Of a stretch of 64,000 nt of DNA, positions 36,554 through 46,122 are shown piece by piece. The translations under genes and the position numbers were made by a program. The DNA comes from Shewanella hafniensis (GTDB lineage Bacteria > Pseudomonadota > Gammaproteobacteria > Enterobacterales > Shewanellaceae), in contig NZ_BPFD01000016.1 of NCBI RefSeq assembly GCF_019655335.1, forward strand, positions 1-64,000, given 5' to 3'. Every line of letters starts with the position of its first letter. Positions within the stretch are counted from its first letter, which is position 1. The notes below the pieces were generated by a model that ran no database searches, was not told the DNA's origin, and saw only the letters and a program-made list of their open reading frames with translations.

Positions 36554-37096
36554 ATGAAATATATCGAAGTTGATGAAGAGCTCTATCGTCATATTGCCAG
36601 CAAAACAGAACGTATTGGTGAGAGCGCCTCTGACATTCTTCGTCGATTACTCGGCCTGTCCGTCGATGCGGTCGAACCACCTCAGCCTTTGGCGATAAGC
36701 CAACCAAGTTTAGAGGCTGAACCAATTCAAGCTGCCGTAGTGCAAACTGCACCTGCTGTGAATGATTTTAGTCGTTTAGTCGATGAACATCTGTTATCGC
36801 AACAAAAAGGCGCAGTTGGGCGTTTTTTGTTTTTGCTCGAAAGTTTGTATCAATTAGCCCCAGAGCAATTCTCACAAATTTTGCAGATCCAAGGGCGCGA
36901 TCGTTTGTATTTTGCCCGTTCGAAAGAGCAATTACTGGAAGCGAGTGCCTCGGCGAATCCTAAAGAAATCGGTACCAGTGGTTTTTGGGTGACGAGCAAT
37001 AACAATACCGCCAAGAAACGCACCATTTTATCCGAAGTCTTAGTGCAATTTGGCTGTGATGCAACGGTTGCAGCTGGCATAGCCGAGCGCGTTTAA
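36554..37096 (+). CDS. seqA: Replication-initiation negative regulator SeqA
   Basis: SeqA sequesters newly replicated hemimethylated GATC sites and the origin, preventing early re-initiation. The 180 residues have the N-terminal oligomerisation domain (KYIEVDEELYRHIASKTERIGESASDILRRLL, ~1-35), a flexible linker, and the C-terminal GATC-binding domain (~70-180) with the TSGFWVTSNNNTAKKRTILSEVL region, which differs from the E. coli NTNTGRKCSML but keeps its Asn/Lys composition. A Shine-Dalgarno AAGG lies upstream. pgm follows, as in E. coli. Confidence 0.95.
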   Translation: MKYIEVDEELYRHIASKTERIGESASDILRRLLGLSVDAVEPPQPLAISQPSLEAEPIQAAVVQTAPAVNDFSRLVDEHLLSQQKGAVGRFLFLLESLYQLAPEQFSQILQIQGRDRLYFARSKEQLLEASASANPKEIGTSGFWVTSNNNTAKKRTILSEVLVQFGCDATVAAGIAERV

Positions 37097-37169
37097 TCCG
37101 CGGGTGAGCTAAGTTATTACGATATTTATCTACATTTTCTAATTGTAATTGAGTGCAGGAGAGCCATAG

Positions 37170-38822
37170 GTGGCAATACATCAAAGGGCAGGACAAATCG
37201 CTAATCAGACGGATCTGGTCAATATTCCAAAACTGATGAGCCATTATTACAGCATCACGCCAAATATGGATGACGTACAACAACGCGTTACCTTTGGCAC
37301 TTCTGGGCACAGAGGCTGCGCTTTTAATGGCAGTTTTAACCAACAACACATTTGGGCGATTACCCAAGCTGTGGTGGATTATCGCCAATCGGTGAATATC
37401 AATGGGCCGTTGATCCTCGGTATTGACACCCATGCGTTATCCTACGCCGCTTATTTGTCGGCCATTGAAGTGCTGGCGGCAAATAAAGTCACAGTGCATA
37501 TCCAGCAGAATGATGGTTTCACGCCAACGCCTGTGGTGTCCCATGGAGTGATTTGCGCCAATCGCGAAGCAAATATCACAGGTGCGCCTCTTTCCGATGG
37601 TTTGATTATCACGCCTTCCCATAATCCACCTCAAGATGGTGGGATCAAATACAATCCACCCCATGGTGGACCGGCCGAAGGTAATATCACGGCTTGGATT
37701 GAGTCGCGTGCCAATGATTACTTACGCCAAGCGTTAGCTGGCGTGCAAAAATTAGCGTATGCCGAAGCGCTGGCCTCAGGCTATGTCAACGCCATTGATT
37801 TGGTAACGCCCTATGTGGCTGATTTAGAGAATGTTATCGATATGCAGGCGATTGCCAACGCTAAGCTGCGTATCGGTGTTGACCCGCTCGGTGGTTCAGG
37901 GATTTTCTACTGGGCACCGATTGCCGCGCGTTATGGGCTCGATATCACCTTAGTCAATGATAAAGTTGACCCAAGCTTTAGCTTTATGCCGCTGGATAAA
38001 GACGGCAAAATCCGCATGGATTGCTCTTCTCCCTATGCGATGGCTGGGTTACTCGCCCATAAAGAATCCTTTGATTTATGCCTTGGTAACGATCCTGACT
38101 ATGACCGCCACGGCATTGTCTGCCCTGGTACAGGCTTGATGGACCCTAATCACTACCTTGCGGTCGCTATCGATTATTTACTGACGCACAGACCGGATTG
38201 GAGCGATAGCTTAGCCATAGGTAAAACCTTAGTATCGAGTGCGCTTATCGATAAAATCTGTGCTTTCCATGGCAAAAAGTTACTCGAAGTGCCTGTGGGT
38301 TTTAAGTGGTTTGTTGATGGTTTAGCCGAAGCCACCATCGCCTTTGGCGGTGAAGAGAGCGCTGGCGCGGCGTTTTTGCGCCGTGATGGCACTACGTGGT
38401 GTACAGATAAAGACGGCTTTATTCTAGGGTTACTTGCCGCAGAAATTCTTGCGGTGACAGGTAAAACTCCAGGTCAACGCCATCAAGAGCTAGTAAAACA
38501 GTTTGGCCAAAGCTTTTATAAGCGTATCGATAGCCCAATCAGTCTTGAAAACAAGGCCAAATTTGCGTTATTAAATGCTGAAACCTTAAATGCCACAGTG
38601 CTTGCGGGTGAGGCAATCGAAAACGTGTTAACCCATGCACCGGGCAATAATGCGGCCATTGGTGGCATTAAAGTGACTACGGCGAATGGTTGGTTTGCGG
38701 CGCGTCCATCGGGCACGGAAGCGTTATTTAAGATTTACGGCGAGAGTTTTATCAGTGAGCAGCATCTAGCTGAGATTATCAAAGATGCGCAGGCATTAAT
38801 TGATAAGGCGCTGAATGCTTAA
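37170..38822 (+). CDS. pgm: Phosphoglucomutase (alpha-D-glucose specific)
   Basis: Pgm interconverts glucose-1-phosphate and glucose-6-phosphate, linking glycogen/UDP-glucose and glycolysis. The 550-residue protein has the catalytic Ser150 in ITPSHNPPQDGG, the metal loop GNDPDYDRHG, and the sugar specificity FGGEESAGA. The start is a GTG with AGGAG 8 nt upstream. It lies downstream of seqA on the same strand (73-bp gap), followed by a strong terminator. Confidence 0.95.
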   Translation: MAIHQRAGQIANQTDLVNIPKLMSHYYSITPNMDDVQQRVTFGTSGHRGCAFNGSFNQQHIWAITQAVVDYRQSVNINGPLILGIDTHALSYAAYLSAIEVLAANKVTVHIQQNDGFTPTPVVSHGVICANREANITGAPLSDGLIITPSHNPPQDGGIKYNPPHGGPAEGNITAWIESRANDYLRQALAGVQKLAYAEALASGYVNAIDLVTPYVADLENVIDMQAIANAKLRIGVDPLGGSGIFYWAPIAARYGLDITLVNDKVDPSFSFMPLDKDGKIRMDCSSPYAMAGLLAHKESFDLCLGNDPDYDRHGIVCPGTGLMDPNHYLAVAIDYLLTHRPDWSDSLAIGKTLVSSALIDKICAFHGKKLLEVPVGFKWFVDGLAEATIAFGGEESAGAAFLRRDGTTWCTDKDGFILGLLAAEILAVTGKTPGQRHQELVKQFGQSFYKRIDSPISLENKAKFALLNAETLNATVLAGEAIENVLTHAPGNNAAIGGIKVTTANGWFAARPSGTEALFKIYGESFISEQHLAEIIKDAQALIDKALNA

Positions 38823-38847
38823 TGCAGCAGTAGGTTTATAAAGTATC

Positions 38848-38880
38848 AAAAAAAACGCACTCAGTTTTGAGTGCGTTTTT
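38848..38880. terminator. Bidirectional terminator pgm / msrA
   Basis: AAAACGCACTCA pairs with TGAGTGCGTTTT around a short loop; A- and T-runs lie at both ends. Confidence 0.9.
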
Positions 38881-38932
38881 GTTTGTGTCTAATGTCAGTT
38901 ATGAGTATTTTTTCATGCTGATTTGACCGTAT

Positions 38933-39412
38933 TTAGTACTCGATATGACAACTCGGTAAGTTATTCTTATCAATGTAATTTTGGTGATATTCCTCAGCCA
39001 CATGGAACTGTTGCAATGGCACTATTTCAGTCACGATATGGCGTAATCCCCAACGACCTGAGCGGGCAAAAGCCAACTTTGAGGCTTCTGCCGCGGCTTT
39101 TTGTTCGCGATCATGGAAGAAAATCGTACTGCGGTATTGAGTGCCTATATCTCCACCTTGCATGTTCAGACTGGTTGGATTGTGGTTTTTCCAAAATACC
39201 TCGAGCAAGTCTTCATAACTGATCAGGGCAGGGTCAAATTCCACTTGTACCACTTCGGCGTGGCCAGTTTTGCCTTTTTTGACTTCTTCATAGGTGGTCG
39301 CGCTATTATTACCGCCCATGTAACCGCAGGTGGCATTCAATACGCCGTTCACTTGTCTAAAAAAATACTCTACGCCCCAGAAACAGCCGGCACCAAAGGT
39401 TGCTAACGCCAT
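38933..39412 (-). CDS. msrA: Peptide-methionine (S)-S-oxide reductase MsrA
   Basis: MsrA reduces the S-form of methionine sulfoxide. The 159-residue protein has the catalytic GCFWG motif (Cys10) and the conserved FGAGCFWGVEYFF, TGHAEVVQVEFDP and GTQYRSTIFF segments. The frame opens at a TTG (39424), but the ATG at 39412 is the likely start. It converges with pgm. Confidence 0.93.
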   Translation of the reverse strand: MALATFGAGCFWGVEYFFRQVNGVLNATCGYMGGNNSATTYEEVKKGKTGHAEVVQVEFDPALISYEDLLEVFWKNHNPTSLNMQGGDIGTQYRSTIFFHDREQKAAAEASKLAFARSGRWGLRHIVTEIVPLQQFHVAEEYHQNYIDKNNLPSCHIEY

Positions 39413-39754
39413 AATTAAATCCAATAGAAGTCTAGATGGCTAAGGATTGTGATAAAACTCGCGCGCAAAAGCAAGCCTCTAGCAGGAATATTTATGCAGG
39501 ATGAATTTTCGATAAGGTGATGGAAAATTTACACTCGCCGTAGCAAAGCGCCGCGTTGATCTTATTCCGTTCAAAACTGGGTCCTATGGCGATAAATGTC
39601 TGAGAACAGCACTAAAAACATGTGTTAGTATTGAAGCCGCTTTTTAAGGTGCGAGTGAGACTAACCGCGTTGAGATGAATGCTTGAGTGGTTATGGCTAT
39701 CTGCACTGATGCTATTGCGCCGTTACTGTTACACACCATTATAAGGAGAATTCT
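39413..39754. other. Intergenic region between msrA and astE
   Basis: No gene was seen. A loosely ArgR-box-like stretch (TGAATTTTCGATAA, near 39501) lies here but matches only one half-site well, so it is not claimed. Confidence 0.4.
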
Positions 39755-40789
39755 GTGTTACAAGCTCTGTTAGATTCAAAGGATTTTTTAGCGCTCACCT
39801 TAGCCCATCCTGAACAGTTCGATGGCGAGTTTACATTTAGCTTAGGCGAGCATACCCAAGTTGAAGTCTGGGATACCGGCGTTATCGTTTTTGAGCCCGC
39901 CGAGAATGAAGGAAAAGATGTTGTCCTATCTTGCGGTGTTCACGGTAACGAGACCGCGCCTATTGAACTCTGCAATAGCTTAATTAAGCAGCTTTTACAG
40001 CAAAAAATCATCGCAAAGCAGCGCACTTTATTCCTGATTGGTAATCCATTAGCGATTAATAACGGCACGCGTATTATCGATGAGAACATGAATCGTCTCT
40101 TTAGTGGTGAGCATTCCAATCCTCCGGGATTAGTCAATCCTGAGCGAGTGCGCGCCAAAAAACTCGAAGCCTATGTCGATCGTTTTTATACCGCGGTTGC
40201 CGATGGTCGTCAGCGCATTCATTATGATCTGCACACGGCGATGCGCGCCTCGAAGCATGAAAAGTTCGCTATTTATCCCTATCGTCCTGGGCGTGCCTTT
40301 AGTGGCGAGCAAATCATGTTTTTAGCCGCAAGCGGTGTCGATACGGTTCTTTTTCACCACGAACCGACCACGACCTTTAGCTATTTTTCCTCCGAACGCT
40401 ACGGCGCCGATGCCTTTACCATTGAGCTTGGCAAAGTGTTTCCCATGGGGCAGAACGACATGACGCGTTTTATCGCCACCCATGAAATGTTTATGCGCTT
40501 GATCACCGCTAAGCCGTTGGAGCTAGATGCATTTGATGCCGATAAGGTTAACTTGTACCAAGTGTGCCGGGTCATCAATAAACATTTCGATGATTTTGAA
40601 TTTACCTTCGCCACCGATGTCGAAAACTTCAGATCTTTCCCTAAGGGCTTTGTTTTAGCGCGGGAAGGTGGGCAAGAAATTAAAGTGGAACATGAGTTTG
40701 AGTCTGTCGTGTTCCCTAATGCCAAAGTGCCTATTGGCAATCGCACTGTGATTTGCCTGATCCCTGCGGTGAATGCGGACGTGCGTTAG
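39755..40789 (+). CDS. astE: Succinylglutamate desuccinylase AstE
   Basis: AstE hydrolyses N-succinylglutamate to succinate and glutamate, the last step of the arginine succinyltransferase (AST) catabolic pathway. The 344-residue protein is in the M14-like AstE/AspA family, with [10 protein letters not shown] (zinc His and Glu) and the HYDLHTAM metal motif. The start is a GTG with AAGGAG 7 nt upstream. No other ast genes are in the window, so it is separated from the core operon, a known arrangement in some Gammaproteobacteria. Confidence 0.92.
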   Translation: MLQALLDSKDFLALTLAHPEQFDGEFTFSLGEHTQVEVWDTGVIVFEPAENEGKDVVLSCGVHGNETAPIELCNSLIKQLLQQKIIAKQRTLFLIGNPLAINNGTRIIDENMNRLFSGEHSNPPGLVNPERVRAKKLEAYVDRFYTAVADGRQRIHYDLHTAMRASKHEKFAIYPYRPGRAFSGEQIMFLAASGVDTVLFHHEPTTTFSYFSSERYGADAFTIELGKVFPMGQNDMTRFIATHEMFMRLITAKPLELDAFDADKVNLYQVCRVINKHFDDFEFTFATDVENFRSFPKGFVLAREGGQEIKVEHEFESVVFPNAKVPIGNRTVICLIPAVNADVR

Positions 40790-40863
40790 GCTTGTAAAGC
40801 AATATATACATGCGAGGCAGGGATAACTTGTGGTTTGAGCTATGCCAATGGTTGATAGGTAGT

Positions 40864-40877
40864 TTACGTTAACGTAA
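40864..40877 (+). promoter_or_regulatory. LiuR-like palindrome upstream of bkdA1
   Basis: TTACGTTAACGTAA is a perfect 14-bp palindrome, 75 bp before the bkdA1 ATG. It resembles the TTACG-x4-CGTAA motif proposed for LiuR, the MerR-family regulator of branched-chain amino-acid catabolism in Shewanella (recollection of comparative work). Confidence 0.6.
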
Positions 40878-40951
40878 TGTTCGTCGGGCATATTCGTATA
40901 AACAGACGCATCAAAACGCTTTGGTGCGTAATGAGATAACAAGAGCACAAT

Positions 40952-42130
40952 ATGAGCAAAGCAACACTCAACACTGATACAGTGCACCGTGTCGGCTTCT
41001 TGGATAAGGCATCGCTACACATTCCTATCCTTCGAATTCTACAAGCCGACGGCACCACTTATGAAACCGCGGTTTTGCCTGTGATAGATGAAACCTTAGC
41101 CACTAAAATTTACGATACCTGTGTATTCACTCGGGTACTTGATGAACGTATGCTTGGCGCCCAGCGTCAAGGTCGTATCAGCTTCTACATGACCTGTACG
41201 GGTGAAGAAGCGGCGATTGTCGGCAGTGTGGCCGCACTCGATCAAGAAGATGTTATCCTCGCGCAATACCGTGAGCATGCGGCGCTGCGTTATCGCGGCT
41301 TTACCACTGAACAGTTTATGAATCAGATGTTCAGTAACGAGAAAGATCTCGGTAAAGGTCGCCAAATGCCAATCCATTACGGCAGTGCGGCATTGCATTA
41401 TCAAACGATTTCTTCACCCCTTGCGACACAAATCCCGCAGGCGACGGGTGTGGGCTACAGCTTAAAAATGCAAGGTAAGCGCAAAGTCGCGGTTTGCTAT
41501 TTTGGCGAAGGCGCTGCATCGGAAGGGGATTTTCATGCCGGTCTAAACATGGCCGCCGTACTGAAATGCCCAGTGATTTTCTTCTGCCGTAACAATGGCT
41601 ACGCCATTTCAACTCCAACCGAAGAGCAGTTTGCCGGTAACGGTATTGCGAGTCGCGGTGTGGGTTATGGCATGCACACTATTCGTGTTGACGGGAATGA
41701 CATGCTGGCCGTGTTAGCTGCAACCCAACAAGCACGCGCCTATGCGATTGAGCATAATGCGCCAGTGCTGATTGAAGCCATGACTTACCGTCTCGGCGCG
41801 CATTCATCTTCAGACGATCCTTCTGGTTATCGCTCGAAAGATGAAGAAGCCAAGTGGCAGCAACACGATCCGGTTAAACGCTTCAAATTATGGCTTATCA
41901 ACAAAGGTTGGTTGGCTGAAGCGGATGATGTGAAACTGCATGAAAAATATCGTGAAGAAGTATTGGCTGCGGTAAAAGTGGCTGAAAAAATTCCTGTGCC
42001 TATGCTGGATGAAATTATTGAAGATGTGTACGACAAGCCGACGCCAGTGCTGAAAAAGCAACTTGCCGAGCTTAAAGAACATATCAAGAAATATCCGCAA
42101 GCCTATCCAAAAAGTGCAGGGAGACTATAA
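40952..42130 (+). CDS. bkdA1: 2-oxoisovalerate dehydrogenase E1 alpha
   Basis: This is the alpha subunit of the branched-chain 2-oxo acid dehydrogenase, which oxidatively decarboxylates the keto acids of Val, Leu and Ile to acyl-CoAs. The 392 residues show the thiamine diphosphate motif GEGAASEGDFHAGLNMA ... NNGYAISTP and the phosphorylatable-loop-like RLGAHSSSDDPSGYR. It leads the bkdA1-bkdA2-bkdB operon (3-bp gap to bkdA2). Confidence 0.94.
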   Translation: MSKATLNTDTVHRVGFLDKASLHIPILRILQADGTTYETAVLPVIDETLATKIYDTCVFTRVLDERMLGAQRQGRISFYMTCTGEEAAIVGSVAALDQEDVILAQYREHAALRYRGFTTEQFMNQMFSNEKDLGKGRQMPIHYGSAALHYQTISSPLATQIPQATGVGYSLKMQGKRKVAVCYFGEGAASEGDFHAGLNMAAVLKCPVIFFCRNNGYAISTPTEEQFAGNGIASRGVGYGMHTIRVDGNDMLAVLAATQQARAYAIEHNAPVLIEAMTYRLGAHSSSDDPSGYRSKDEEAKWQQHDPVKRFKLWLINKGWLAEADDVKLHEKYREEVLAAVKVAEKIPVPMLDEIIEDVYDKPTPVLKKQLAELKEHIKKYPQAYPKSAGRL

Positions 42131-42133
42131 GCC

Positions 42134-43111
42134 GTGGCTGAAATGAATATGTTACAGGCCGTCAATGAGGCCTTGTCGATTGCCATGCAAGCCGATGAAC
42201 GCATGGTGGTTTTTGGTGAAGATGTGGGCCACTTTGGCGGGGTATTTCGCGCCACCTCCGGTCTTCAAGAAAAATTCGGTCGCGCTCGCTGCTTTAATAC
42301 GCCGCTGACAGAGCAAGGTATTGCCGGTTTTGCCAATGGTTTAGCCTCAAATGGCATGACCGCCGTGGCCGAGATCCAATTTGCCGATTATATTTTTCCG
42401 GCGTTTGATCAAATCGTCAACGAAGCCGCTAAGTTCCGTTACCGCAGTGGTAATGAGTTCAATGTGGGCAGTTTAGTGTTTCGTACGCCCTACGGTGGTG
42501 GTATTGCCGGTGGGCATTATCACTCCCAATCACCCGAAGCCTATTTTACCCAAACTCCAGGCTTAAAAGTCGTTGTGCCACGTAACCCTGAGCAAGCCAA
42601 AGGCCTGCTGCTTGCGTCAATTCGTGACAAAAATCCGGTGATCTTCTTTGAGCCTAAGCGTTTATATCGCGCATCGGTTGGCGAAGTGCCCGCGGGCGAT
42701 TATGAAATTGAACTGGGTAAGGCTGAAGTGGTTCGCGAAGGCAAAGACATCACCTTAGTCGCGTGGGGCGCGCAAATGGAAATCCTTGAAAAGGCGGCAG
42801 AAATGGCGGCTAAAGAAGGTATTTCCTGTGAGGTTATTGACCTTCGTACCTTAGCGCCTTGGGATATTGATACCGTTGCCGACTCCGTTAAAAAGACCGG
42901 GCGACTGCTTATCAACCACGAAGCGCCGCTAACAGGTGGCTTTGCGGGGGAGATTGCGGCAACGATTCAACAAGAGTGTTTTTTATATCTGGAATCGCCC
43001 ATTAGCCGAGTGTGTGGTTTAGATACCCCGTACCCACTCATTCATGAAAAAGAATACATGCCAGATGCATTCAAAACGTTTGAAGCCATCAAAGCATCAG
43101 TGACCTTCTAG
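42134..43111 (+). CDS. bkdA2: 2-oxoisovalerate dehydrogenase E1 beta
   Basis: This is the beta subunit of the branched-chain E1. The 325 residues include [39 protein letters not shown] and the transketolase C-terminal segment ([27 protein letters not shown]). The start is the GTG at 42134, 3 bp after bkdA1; an ATG at 42143 is the alternative. It is cotranscribed. Confidence 0.94.
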   Translation: MAEMNMLQAVNEALSIAMQADERMVVFGEDVGHFGGVFRATSGLQEKFGRARCFNTPLTEQGIAGFANGLASNGMTAVAEIQFADYIFPAFDQIVNEAAKFRYRSGNEFNVGSLVFRTPYGGGIAGGHYHSQSPEAYFTQTPGLKVVVPRNPEQAKGLLLASIRDKNPVIFFEPKRLYRASVGEVPAGDYEIELGKAEVVREGKDITLVAWGAQMEILEKAAEMAAKEGISCEVIDLRTLAPWDIDTVADSVKKTGRLLINHEAPLTGGFAGEIAATIQQECFLYLESPISRVCGLDTPYPLIHEKEYMPDAFKTFEAIKASVTF

Positions 43112-43120
43112 GAGTCCGGT

Positions 43121-44743
43121 ATGATTAAAGATTTTATTTTGCCGGACATTGGTGAAGGCGTTGTTGAATGTGAACTCGTGGAATGGCTGGTGAAAGAAGG
43201 CGATACAGTCGTTGAAGACCAACCTATAGCCGACGTGATGACAGACAAAGCCTTAGTACAGATCCCCGCGCCCTTTGGTGGCGTGGTGACTAAACTCTAT
43301 TACGCCAAAGGCGATATTGCTAAGGTACATGCGCCGCTCTATGCCGTAAAAATTGAAGGTGCCGTTGAAATTGCGAGCGAATCTGTTACGGCTGAATCTG
43401 CTGCGACGACTGCAACAGTGACTGAGCCTGTGGCCGCAACAACTGCCAATACTTCATCCAGTTCATCCGTCAGCATTGAAGAATTCTTACTACCGGATAT
43501 TGGCGAAGGTATTGTTGAATGTGAACTCGTCGAATGGCTAGTGAGCGAAGGTGATTGGGTTGAGGAAGATCAACCGATTGCCGACGTGATGACAGATAAA
43601 GCGCTGGTGCAAATTCCTGCTATTAAAGCGGGTAAAATTGCCAAACTGCATTATCGCAAAGGTCAGCTAGCTAAAGTACATGCGCCTTTATTTGCCATTG
43701 AAGTTAAGCATATGGCTTCTGCACCTGCGGCAACAACAAACACTGATACTGCGGCTAATGCGGCACCAGTAGCACAGGCTGTGAGTGCAGAACCCGCTCG
43801 CCAAGGTAAAGCCTTAGCCAGCCCCGCAGTTCGCCGTATGGCGCGGTCGTTAGATATCGATTTGAGCCAAGTACCTGGCACAGGAAAGCACGGCCGTGTG
43901 TATAAGGAAGACATCTCTCGCTTCCAACAAGGCGCGAGCAATGTTTCTGCTCCAAGTGTGGCTCAGGTAAAAGAGGCGCCAGTTCAAGCGACTCAAGCAT
44001 CTCAAACCCAAGTTCCAACATCTACAGTGACTCAACGCGCTGACACGGTTGAGCCTATTCGCGGCGTAAAAGCTGTGATGGCACGCATGATGGTGGAATC
44101 TGTATCGAGCATTCCGCACTTTACCTATTGCGAAGAGTTTGATTTAACAGACTTAGTTGCACTGCGTGAAAGCATGAAAGTGAAGTATTCGTCAGATGAA
44201 GTGAAGTTGACCATGATGCCTTTCTTCATGAAGTCAATGTCGCTCGCGTTAAGTCAGTTCCCTGTGATGAACAGTCAAGTGAATGCGGATTGCACTGAGC
44301 TGACTTACAAGGCGCGTCACAATATCGGCATGGCGGTGGATTCTAAAGTGGGTCTTTTGGTGCCCAACATCAAAGATGTGCAGGACAAGAGCATTTTAGA
44401 AGTGGCGGCAGAAATCACCCGTCTGACCCAAGCAGCCCGCAGCGGCCGCGTGGCGCCAGCGGATCTGAAAGACGGCACTATATCTATTTCTAACATTGGC
44501 GCCTTAGGTGGCACAGTGGCGACGCCTATTATCAACAAACCTGAGGTGGCGATTGTGGCCTTAGGCAAGTTGCAAACCTTGCCGCGTTTTAACGCGAAAG
44601 GGGAAGTCGAAGCTCGCCAAATCATGCAAGTGAGCTGGTCTGGTGACCACAGAGTGATCGATGGTGGCACCATTGCTCGCTTCTGTAATCTGTGGAAACA
44701 ATATCTTGAGCAGCCGCAAGAGATGTTATTGGCCATGCGTTAA
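43121..44743 (+). CDS. bkdB: Dihydrolipoyl acyltransferase E2 with two lipoyl domains
   Basis: This is E2 of the branched-chain keto-acid dehydrogenase, carrying acyl groups on lipoate to CoA. Unusually for many BkdB proteins, there are two lipoyl domains in tandem: Lys43 and Lys160, each in VMTDKALVQIPA, separated by an Ala/Thr/Ser-rich linker. A peripheral subunit-binding domain (SPAVRRMARSLDIDLSQVPGTG, about 230-265), a second linker and the catalytic domain with the SGDHRVIDGG active site follow, giving 540 residues in all. No E3 (lpd) gene is in the operon, so it must borrow one, presumably from the pyruvate dehydrogenase locus. A terminator follows. Confidence 0.94.
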   Translation: MIKDFILPDIGEGVVECELVEWLVKEGDTVVEDQPIADVMTDKALVQIPAPFGGVVTKLYYAKGDIAKVHAPLYAVKIEGAVEIASESVTAESAATTATVTEPVAATTANTSSSSSVSIEEFLLPDIGEGIVECELVEWLVSEGDWVEEDQPIADVMTDKALVQIPAIKAGKIAKLHYRKGQLAKVHAPLFAIEVKHMASAPAATTNTDTAANAAPVAQAVSAEPARQGKALASPAVRRMARSLDIDLSQVPGTGKHGRVYKEDISRFQQGASNVSAPSVAQVKEAPVQATQASQTQVPTSTVTQRADTVEPIRGVKAVMARMMVESVSSIPHFTYCEEFDLTDLVALRESMKVKYSSDEVKLTMMPFFMKSMSLALSQFPVMNSQVNADCTELTYKARHNIGMAVDSKVGLLVPNIKDVQDKSILEVAAEITRLTQAARSGRVAPADLKDGTISISNIGALGGTVATPIINKPEVAIVALGKLQTLPRFNAKGEVEARQIMQVSWSGDHRVIDGGTIARFCNLWKQYLEQPQEMLLAMR

Positions 44744-44768
44744 GCCGCTGGCAGGCAGATTTGACAGT

Positions 44769-44795
44769 AAAAGGACGCTTTAGGGCGTCCTTTTT
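44769..44795 (+). terminator. Terminator of the bkd operon
   Basis: AAAAGGACGC pairs with GCGTCCTTTT around a TTTAGG-type loop, followed by T. Confidence 0.88.
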
Positions 44796-44876
44796 ACTTT
44801 GCTTTGCACAAATGGGTTAATCTTTTGATCCCGATTACGTATAATTCCCTAACGTCGTTATCCTGATGGATGTGTT

Positions 44877-45959
44877 ATGAGTCAGTTAGCCCTCAGCCCA
44901 TTTGCTCCAACCATAGAAACCATTGATTACCCGTTTCCGCCTAAGCCTGTTCCTTTGTCTGATATTGAAAAAGCCGACTATAAGGCGCGTATCAAACAAC
45001 TGCTCATTGAAAAAGATGCCGTTCTGGTTGCTCACTATTATACCGATCCTGAAATCCAAGCCCTTGCCGAAGAAACCGGCGGCTGCGTTTCAGACTCTTT
45101 AGAAATGGCGCGCTTTGGCCGCGATCACACAGCAAAAACCTTAATCGTTGCTGGGGTCAAGTTTATGGGCGAAACCGCCAAGATTTTGAGCCCTGAAAAA
45201 ACTATCCTAATGCCGACCCTTGAAGCGACTTGTTCATTGGACTTAGGTTGCCCAATCGATAAGTTCAGCGCTTTCTGCGACGCGCACCCAGATCATACTG
45301 TGGTGGTTTACGCCAATACCTCGGCTGCGGTTAAAGCGCGCGCCGATTGGGTGGTGACCTCCAGTATTGCCCTTGAAATCGTTGAGCACTTAGACAGCGA
45401 GGGCAAAAAGATCATTTGGGGACCAGACCGTCATTTAGGCAGTTATATTGCCAAACAGACGGGCGCCGACATGTTGATGTGGCAGGGCGATTGTATTGTT
45501 CATGACGAGTTTAAATCGAACGCACTGCGCGATATGAAAAGCGTTTACCCAGATGCGGCTATCCTTGTGCATCCTGAGTCACCAGCCAGTGTGGTGGCAA
45601 TGGCCGATGCCGTTGGCTCGACCAGTCAGTTGATTAAAGCGGCGCAGACTATGCCAAATGAGCGTTTTATCGTGGCAACCGATCGCGGCATCTTCTATAA
45701 AATGCAGCAGGCGGCGCCAGGTAAAATCTTAATCGAAGCGCCAACGGGCGGAAATGGCGCAACCTGTAAGAGCTGTGCTCACTGTCCTTGGATGGCGATG
45801 AATGGTCTACAGGCGATTGAAGCGTCACTCGCCGACAGCGATAAAACCACCCATGAGATATTTGTGGATGAAGACTTAAGAGTGAAAGCGCTAATCCCGC
45901 TGACGCGTATGCTGGATTTTGCCAAGACACTGAATATGAAAGTGAAGGGTAATGCCTAA
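44877..45959 (+). CDS. nadA: Quinolinate synthase NadA
   Basis: NadA condenses iminoaspartate with dihydroxyacetone phosphate to quinolinate in NAD biosynthesis, using a [4Fe-4S] cluster. The 360-residue protein has the cluster cysteines in [18 protein letters not shown] and [10 protein letters not shown], and the substrate loops [12 protein letters not shown] and [11 protein letters not shown]. The Shine-Dalgarno is poor. It is transcribed alone and ends at a terminator. Confidence 0.94.
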   Translation: MSQLALSPFAPTIETIDYPFPPKPVPLSDIEKADYKARIKQLLIEKDAVLVAHYYTDPEIQALAEETGGCVSDSLEMARFGRDHTAKTLIVAGVKFMGETAKILSPEKTILMPTLEATCSLDLGCPIDKFSAFCDAHPDHTVVVYANTSAAVKARADWVVTSSIALEIVEHLDSEGKKIIWGPDRHLGSYIAKQTGADMLMWQGDCIVHDEFKSNALRDMKSVYPDAAILVHPESPASVVAMADAVGSTSQLIKAAQTMPNERFIVATDRGIFYKMQQAAPGKILIEAPTGGNGATCKSCAHCPWMAMNGLQAIEASLADSDKTTHEIFVDEDLRVKALIPLTRMLDFAKTLNMKVKGNA

Positions 45960-45989
45960 GCGCATTATTTAGCTTTTATTTAGTCTAAT

Positions 45990-46019
45990 AAAATCCCTAC
46001 CATAGCGTGGGGATTTTTT
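45990..46019 (+). terminator. Terminator after nadA
   Basis: AAATCCC pairs with GGGATTT and is followed by T. Confidence 0.8.
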
Positions 46020-46050
46020 ATGTCTGTTGTTTTTATTAAAACTAAGGCAA

Positions 46051-46078
46051 TAAAAAGCCCCGCAAAATGCGAGGCTTG
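46051..46078 (-). terminator. Terminator after gapA
   Basis: AAGCC-C-CGC pairs with GCG-A-GGCTT; the minus-strand transcript then reads TTTTTAT. Confidence 0.75.
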
Positions 46079-46122
46079 ATTGAGTAACGCGAGATCTAGT
46101 GACTAGATTACTTCACGCTTAC

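Noticed and set aside
39500-39516. ArgR box before astE
   Set aside because: Only one half-site resembles the consensus.
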